DNA of 64,000 bases, taken from positions 3,410,001 to 3,474,000 of the forward strand of contig NZ_CP034550.1 of assembly GCF_009498035.1 (NCBI RefSeq). Direction: 5' to 3'. Numbering within the stretch: position 1 is the stretch's first letter; every line of letters starts with the position of its first letter. The notes beneath the pieces are model-generated. The model was not told where the DNA came from, searched no databases, and saw only the letters and a program-made list of their open reading frames with translations. Below, one piece after another: positions 59,336-64,000 of this stretch. This DNA comes from Saccharothrix syringae (GTDB lineage Bacteria > Actinomycetota > Actinomycetes > Mycobacteriales > Pseudonocardiaceae). The position numbers and the translations under genes are program-made.

Positions 59336-62263
59336 TCAGCGGGGCGGCCCGCCGAACCGCGCCGCGAGGTGGGCGCTGATCCCGGCCACCCGGTCGGGCA
59401 CCCGGTCGTCCTGGCGGCACCGCGCCGCGAGGTCCGCGAACTCCCGTGCGATCCTGCGGCGGGCCACGTCGGGCCGGGACACCGGGACGGGCGGTTCCGG
59501 CAGTTCGAAGGAGGGGCCCGCGGTGCGGCCGGGAACGCCGGAGGGCAGCGTCACCAGCAGCTCGGCGAGGGGCCGCATCACCCCGGTCATCACGTCGATC
59601 GCGGCGTTCATCAGCTCGGACCGGCGCAGGCTGGTGTCGGGTCGTTCGGCGAAGTGCTGCGCGGTCAGCAGCAGCATCAGGTAGTACGACCTGTTGAACA
59701 GCGCCATGACCCGCGCGGTGCCGGGGTCGGTGACGGGTTGCCCCACCCCGGGACCGGTGCCCGTGGTCGGGTTGCGCAGCACGGGGTGGGCCGGGTGCCA
59801 CCGCCCGCCGCCCCCGCGGAGGTGCTCGGTCATGAGCAGGTCGGCGATCCGGCGGAAGGTGTCGTGGTGCGACGGGCCGGGGTCGCCGACCGCCGGCAGC
59901 ACGCCGCCCTCGCCCTGCTCGGTCACGAAGTCGACCGCGAACAGCGCGCTGGACAGGTCGTCCACCTCGAACTGGTAGTCGGGGTGGGTCGCGTCGATCG
60001 ACTCGCGCAGGAACAGGTGGTGCTCGCCGCCGCCCCGGCCGCGCTCGACCGCGAACAGGTCGGGCACCCGGGTCAGGCCGTCGCGGATGGCGCCGTACAG
60101 CTCGCTCAGCGACCGGTAGGGCCCGCCGCCCGGTCGGCCGTCGTCGGGTTCCTCGATGGCGATGAACCGCTGCACGCTGCCGAGGTGCAGCGGTTCGAGC
60201 GCGAAGTCCACCGGCAGCGGCAGGCGGGCGTTGATCGTGGTGAAATCCACCTCGGGCACGTGGAACGGCTCGCCCACGGCCATGAGGACGTTGTTGACGA
60301 CCAGGTAGTGCGCCATCTCCTCGCGGGCGACCCCGAGCAGGCCGCCCCGGATGCCGGTGCGCAGCGTCCGCCCGCCGTCGCCGCAGGCGAGTTCGAGCTG
60401 TTCCGCGGTCCACCGGCCCTCGCGCACCCACTCCGTGCCGACGCCGTAGGTCGGCACGGAGTACGCCGCGTACAGGTACTGCAACATCACCGCCAGTTCG
60501 AGGGTGACGGCCTGGCGCAGCGCGGCGACCAGCTCGCCGCGGGTGGTGATCGGCGGCGTCCACGACGTCTCCGCGGCGATCGGGCGCGGCGCCCGGTGCT
60601 GCTGGCGGCGCAGGTACTTCAGCAGCAGTCGCGCCTTCGGCGCCGACAGGTCCCTGGTGGGCGGCATGTAGTAGGTCTTGCCCTTGTTGCGCGGGTCGCA
60701 CATCTGCCACATCAGCGTCGCGTAGGTCTCGACCCTGCACCGGTCGGCGAGGCTGAACACCTCGGTGCGCATGAACGAGGACACCAGCTCGTAGTAGGCC
60801 AGGACCTTCTCGTGCACCAGCTCGAAGGTGACGTCCTGCTCCGGGATGTCGTCCAGCTCCCGGTCGTCGGGCAGCACCCGGACCGCCACCACGCCGTGCG
60901 GTCCCAGCTCGACCCGGGTGACACCGGCCCGGAGCCCGCGGACGGTGAAGCCGCCGAGACCGGTGCCGTCGACGTCGACCTCGCCGATGGCGAGCAGGTC
61001 GTGCCGCTGGCGCACGACGGGGGCGGCCGGGTGCGGCCGGCCCCGCAGGAACGCCCGGAACGTCACCCGGGCGTCGTGCCCGGGGGTGCCGTCGGTGTGG
61101 TCGAGGACCAGGGCGGCGTCGTCGGACTGGACGTTGAGCTCGACCTCGCGCAGCAGCTCCACCGGGTGGCCGTGCCGGTCGAGGTGGACCACCCGCAACG
61201 CCTGGTCGTTCGCCGCCCGGGCACCGGACGCCGCGGGCACGGTGACGATCCCGCTGGTCGGCGCGTGCTCGTGCACCTTCTCGGGCACGGTCGCGACCAG
61301 CTCGTCGGACCCGGCCGTGCGCAGCAGCAGGTCGCCACCGCGCCAGGGCCGCGGCACGGCCGTGATCAGGTTGAACGTGACGTGCGTCGGCGCCACGTCG
61401 ACGCTGAGGGTGTGCAAGCCGGTGCGCCCGCCGCACGGCACCAGCAGCCGCCCGGCGGGGTGGGTGCGCAGTTCCGCCGCGCGCCACGGCGCGATGGTGC
61501 CCCACAGCCGCCACAGGTTCGGGGTGTCCGGTGCCGTGGGCGGGGACATGTGGCCGAGCGCGAACTGGACCACCAGCCCGTCGCCCGCCGCCTCCAGGTG
61601 CTCGACCGCGGGGGAGGTCCCGTCCAGCCACCGCGGCTCCTCGACCACGAACTGGTAGACCACCGACCTGCGCAGCTCCGCCGCCAGGAAGTGCTCGCCG
61701 ACGTCGGGCACGTGATCAGGGTTCTGCCACCGCGGCGGCGACGTGCCCGCCACCTGCCCGGTGACCGCGTACCCGACGTCGTGCGACCGCCCGGCGCGGC
61801 CGAAGCCGAACTGGCCGACCACCAGGGTCATCGTGTCCGCGGCGGTCGGGTCGACGTCGAAGACCCGCGCCCGGTTGACGGTGGTCGCGAGGTACTCGTT
61901 GTGGTGGCCCCACACGTCCACGCAGCGGCCCACCAGCGGGTCGTCCGGGTCCAGCCGGCCGGCCTCCCGCTCCACCCCGGTGATCGTCGCGTCGATCGCG
62001 AAGTGCCCGCTGCCGCCGAAGTTCCAGCCCGCGGTCGCGCTGAACACCCCGTCGGGGCACGGCCGGCCCGCGGCGTCGTACCGGGGGCCCCGGTCCACCA
62101 GGTACTGGTGGTACTCGCGGGCCGGCCGCCCCACCGGGAACGGGCCGCTGTCGGTGAGCGCGGTGTTGGTGGTGACGTCCACCAGGCCGCTGCGCGGTCC
62201 GGTGGGCAGGCTGGTCCGCGCCGTGCCGCCGAAGTGCAGCCGGGGCAGGTCGAACACGCTCAC
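59336..62263 (-). CDS. RebD/StaD/VioB-like chromopyrrolate synthase
   Basis: The protein has 975 residues from GTG 62263, with CGGAG upstream. It has the full RebD/VioB architecture. The N-terminal beta domain includes VFDLPRLHFGGTARTSLPTG, HYQYLVDRGPRYDA-type residues and WNFGGSGHFAIDATITGVE. Next are FMRTEVFSLADRCRVETYAT and MWQMCDPRNKGKTYYMPPTR, then a ferritin-like domain (VTLELAVMLQYLYAAYSVPT, GVAREEMAHYLVVNNVLMAV). RebD, a haem protein, couples two indole-3-pyruvate imines into chromopyrrolic acid. It is about 40 residues shorter than RebD. It reads in the same direction as the atypical P450 gene, 38 bp apart. Confidence 0.87.
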   Translation of the reverse strand: MSVFDLPRLHFGGTARTSLPTGPRSGLVDVTTNTALTDSGPFPVGRPAREYHQYLVDRGPRYDAAGRPCPDGVFSATAGWNFGGSGHFAIDATITGVEREAGRLDPDDPLVGRCVDVWGHHNEYLATTVNRARVFDVDPTAADTMTLVVGQFGFGRAGRSHDVGYAVTGQVAGTSPPRWQNPDHVPDVGEHFLAAELRRSVVYQFVVEEPRWLDGTSPAVEHLEAAGDGLVVQFALGHMSPPTAPDTPNLWRLWGTIAPWRAAELRTHPAGRLLVPCGGRTGLHTLSVDVAPTHVTFNLITAVPRPWRGGDLLLRTAGSDELVATVPEKVHEHAPTSGIVTVPAASGARAANDQALRVVHLDRHGHPVELLREVELNVQSDDAALVLDHTDGTPGHDARVTFRAFLRGRPHPAAPVVRQRHDLLAIGEVDVDGTGLGGFTVRGLRAGVTRVELGPHGVVAVRVLPDDRELDDIPEQDVTFELVHEKVLAYYELVSSFMRTEVFSLADRCRVETYATLMWQMCDPRNKGKTYYMPPTRDLSAPKARLLLKYLRRQQHRAPRPIAAETSWTPPITTRGELVAALRQAVTLELAVMLQYLYAAYSVPTYGVGTEWVREGRWTAEQLELACGDGGRTLRTGIRGGLLGVAREEMAHYLVVNNVLMAVGEPFHVPEVDFTTINARLPLPVDFALEPLHLGSVQRFIAIEEPDDGRPGGGPYRSLSELYGAIRDGLTRVPDLFAVERGRGGGEHHLFLRESIDATHPDYQFEVDDLSSALFAVDFVTEQGEGGVLPAVGDPGPSHHDTFRRIADLLMTEHLRGGGGRWHPAHPVLRNPTTGTGPGVGQPVTDPGTARVMALFNRSYYLMLLLTAQHFAERPDTSLRRSELMNAAIDVMTGVMRPLAELLVTLPSGVPGRTAGPSFELPEPPVPVSRPDVARRRIAREFADLAARCRQDDRVPDRVAGISAHLAARFGGPPR

Positions 62264-62523
62264 GGCTGCTCCGGGGCAGCGCCCCGAGCCGGATCCGACC
62301 TGCTCATCGGCACCTCCGCGACGCGACCCGCTCCGGAACCGGTCCCCGGCTCCCGCTCCCACGGTGTGCGGACCCCGGCCCGCCCGGCAACCCGGTCCCG
62401 CGCCGGTCACCCGAAAACCCCACCGTTGGAGCGGCGATCCGGCTCCGGCGTCACCCAGCGGGACCGCCCCGGGAGCGGCGGCACGGGGCGTGGGGGACCG
62501 GTCCGGCTGGCCGGTGGCGGCGA

Positions 62524-62845
62524 TCACCGGGTCCCCTCTGCGACTTGCGGCTGGAGTTGGGTGACATCGCCGTCGACGAGCAGTTCCGCGCCGGTGGTGA
62601 AGGTGCTCTGGTCGCCGGCCGGGTAGAGGGCGGTGGCGGCGACCTCGTCGGGGTGGCCGGCGTGCCCGAGCGGGGAGGGTTCGGCCGCGGTGGGGCCGTC
62701 GCCGTGCGGGTAAGCGGCGCGGAGCTCGTCCCCGCCGAGGGTTTCGACGAAGCCGGGGGTGAGGGCGTTGACGCGGATCCCCCGGCCGGCCGGCTCGGCG
62801 GCCCGGGTGCGGGCGAGGGTGCGGATCGCGGCCTTAGCTTGACTC
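62524..62845 (-). pseudogene. Short-chain dehydrogenase C-terminal fragment
   Basis: The minus strand from about 62845 reads AKAAIRTLARTRAAEPAGRG, then IRVNALTPGFVETLGGDELR and PLGHAGHPDEVAATALYPAG, DQSTFTTGAELLVDGD. This is the last third of an SDR enzyme, starting just after the catalytic Tyr-x-x-x-Lys Lys. At about 62845 homology stops abruptly and an insertion-sequence end begins. The N-terminal two thirds with the NAD-binding motif are not in the window. Confidence 0.8.
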
Positions 62846-63340
62846 TGTCGGTGATCTTGGTCGCTGCTGTGTCAGCCGGCGGCTCGCCAGGAGCGCTGGC
62901 GTGGGATGTCCTGTTGATCGAGGTAGTCCTGGAAGGCCGTCGGTGGTCGTGGGGGCGCGTTTGTGCCGGGAGGTTGCCGGCTGAGGCGTTCGATGTTGAC
63001 CGCGATGGCGGTGAGCACGTGCTGTAGGTGGGTTTTGCTCTGTCCTCGGTAGCGGCAGCGGCGCATGCCATGACCGTGGGTGAACTCGAAAATGGTCCCC
63101 TCGATGCCGGAACGCACCGCGTAGCGCTTGTGCCAGGCCGGTTCCTGTCGTTCGGCGCGGTTGCGCAGCTGCAGTTCGAGCAGTTCTTTCGGAGGGAAGC
63201 CCACGCTGCGCGCGGAAGCACGGGAGGTGGTGCACTGGGCTCGGACCGGGCAGGGTTGGCACTGGCTGGTGGTGAAGCGGGCCACGATCAGCGGGGCCGA
63301 GGTCGGCGAGGATGTCGGATACTGACCTTCTCGGTTCAGG
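62838..63340 (-). mobile_element. IS1182-type transposase C-terminal fragment
   Basis: The minus-strand frame ending at TGA 62872-62874 encodes LIVARFTTSQCQPCPVRAQC, then YAVRSGIEGTIFEFTHGHGM, RRCRYRGQSKTHLQHVLTAI and AVNIERLSR. CxxCP...C, the RxxxEGTI-like Glu and the RYRGxxKTxLQ block match the end of IS1182/IS5-superfamily transposases. Upstream sequence ends where the IS630-type element begins. The 34 bases after the stop probably include the element's end, joined to the broken SDR gene. Confidence 0.78.
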
Positions 63341-63346
63341 GTGACG

Positions 63347-64000
63347 TCATGGTGGCGTAGTGATAAGTCCGGTTTGTGCGATGAAGCCGTTGAGCAGGTC
63401 GGGCCGGTATTGCAGGCGTTTGAGGCGGGTGCGGACCGCTGCGGCCAGGGCGTCGATGTCGAACGGGGCGAGGTTGGCCAGACTGCGTTTGAGGTGCGCC
63501 CACACGCCCTCGGCCGGGTTGAGCTCCGGGGCGTAGGACGGCAGCCGGAACACCGTCAGCCACGTCCGCTTGTCGATCAACCCGCGCATCAGGGCGTCGA
63601 CGTGGTGGGTGTAGTTGTCCCACACGAGCACGATGTTCCCGCCGAGCTGCCGGTGGGCGGCGTCCAGCAGGGCGGCGAAGTCCGCTTCGCGGAAGCCCTT
63701 CTTCTCGCCCTTGCGGCCGCGGTGGACCATCATCCGGTAGATCAGGCGGGTCCGGTGGCCGGGTTTGCGGCAGACCGGACCGGCCAGGGACAGGCGCGCC
63801 TTGCCCGCGGTGCGCACCCGCAACACCGGCGTCCGGCCACGCCGGGCCCAGGTGCGCGCCCGCGGTGGGCGCAGCAGTTGCCCGGACTCGTCGGCGAAGC
63901 ACAGCCACGCGTCCCGGGCCTTTATTCTTTTCCCACCCGGGGCCAGGTCGTGCGGACCCAGGTGGCCACCCGGTGCTCGTCGCGTTCGGCCGACCGGTGC
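63347..64000 (-). CDS. IS630-family transposase, two frames joined by apparent -1 frameshift (partial)
   Basis: The main frame, ending at TGA 63347-63349, encodes the DDE domain. It contains ARDAWLCFADESGQLLRPPR with the first Asp and RTWARRGRTPVLR, then GGNIVLVWDNYTHHVDALMR with the second Asp. LPSYAPELNPAEGVWAHLKR carries the final Glu. Upstream of 63920 the protein continues in another frame (HRVATWVRTTWPRVGKE, stop 63922-63924), which normally precedes it directly. The change of frame is -1 and falls at GGGAAAA. Some IS630 elements are expressed by such programmed shifting. The 5' end lies beyond the window. Confidence 0.82.
   Translation of the reverse strand, partial: APVGRTRRAPGGHLGPHDLAPGGKRIKARDAWLCFADESGQLLRPPRARTWARRGRTPVLRVRTAGKARLSLAGPVCRKPGHRTRLIYRMMVHRGRKGEKKGFREADFAALLDAAHRQLGGNIVLVWDNYTHHVDALMRGLIDKRTWLTVFRLPSYAPELNPAEGVWAHLKRSLANLAPFDIDALAAAVRTRLKRLQYRPDLLNGFIAQTGLITTPP
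63928..63934 (-). other. Candidate -1 ribosomal frameshift site of the IS630 transposase
   Basis: On the minus strand the heptamer G-GGA-AAA lies in the upstream frame as X-XXY-YYZ, the canonical slippery form. The upstream-frame TAA follows after one further codon (63922-63924). Slipping back by one base joins TWPRVGK to the DDE frame RIKARDAWLCF without loss of conserved residues. Confidence 0.6.

Noticed and set aside
52167..62263. Tryptophan halogenase or flavin reductase in the indolocarbazole region
   Set aside because: All intact genes in this stretch are accounted for and none has the GxGxxG plus WxWxIP pattern of flavin-dependent halogenases.
1..64000. CRISPR arrays, rRNA and tRNA genes
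   Set aside because: No regularly spaced direct repeats, no conserved rRNA blocks and no cloverleaf with a CCA-proximal TTCRA arm were noticed on either strand.

Overview
The window is high-GC, densely coded actinomycete DNA with frequent GTG starts, purine-rich ribosome-binding sites and many ATGA/GTGA stop-start overlaps. A staurosporine/rebeccamycin-type gene set, MmyB-type and helix-turn-helix/TPR regulators and many decayed insertion sequences fit a member of the Pseudonocardiales (Saccharothrix, Lentzea or Actinosynnema-like). The genus is an inference from gene content. No rRNA, tRNA or CRISPR array was seen.

Region 1 (1-6750) carries an IS5-type remnant and five genes that look like accessories or cargo of a contractile injection system: a beta-propeller-like protein, a membrane protein, a secreted ricin-type lectin, a nuclease-like toxin candidate and a DUF2235 (Tle1-type) lipase. 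The propeller and lectin genes share a roughly 105-bp upstream leader.

Region 2 (6751-32112) is one co-directional block of about 23 genes for a phage-tail-like contractile injection system (eCIS). It encodes a coiled-coil protein, DUF4255 cap protein, two sheaths, two tubes, a LysM tube/baseplate adaptor, a separate hub and spike, PAAR tip, gp25, gpJ and gpI-like wedge proteins. It continues with four tandem relatives of a fibre/baseplate-decoration family, a tape-measure-like protein, a lectin-like tip domain, a second propeller paralogue, an AAA+ ATPase and a 1239-residue protein of unknown role. A convergent gene at 32169-33587 may be another cargo protein.

Region 3 (33.6-50.5 kb) is a patchwork of intact and broken genes. 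It includes an alpha/beta hydrolase with an aberrant tail, a frameshifted MmyB regulator, an IS3 remnant, a regulator/flavoprotein pair, a secreted GDSL hydrolase, a broken ribosome recycling factor copy and an RRM protein. It also has two secreted RTX-type paralogues, an ISL3 remnant, an imine-reductase-like enzyme and an acyltransferase.

Region 4 (50.7-62.3 kb) has a quinone-reductase-like gene under two palindromic operators beside a decapitated MarR gene. Next comes a compact indolocarbazole set: glycosyltransferase, RebC/StaC-like monooxygenase, RebO/StaO-like oxidase, RebP/StaP-like P450, a second P450 that has lost canonical motifs, and RebD/StaD-like chromopyrrolate synthase. No halogenase, deoxysugar or methyltransferase genes are visible. 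Region 5 (62.5-64 kb) is a broken SDR gene interrupted by an IS1182-type fragment and an IS630-type element with an apparent -1 frameshift site.
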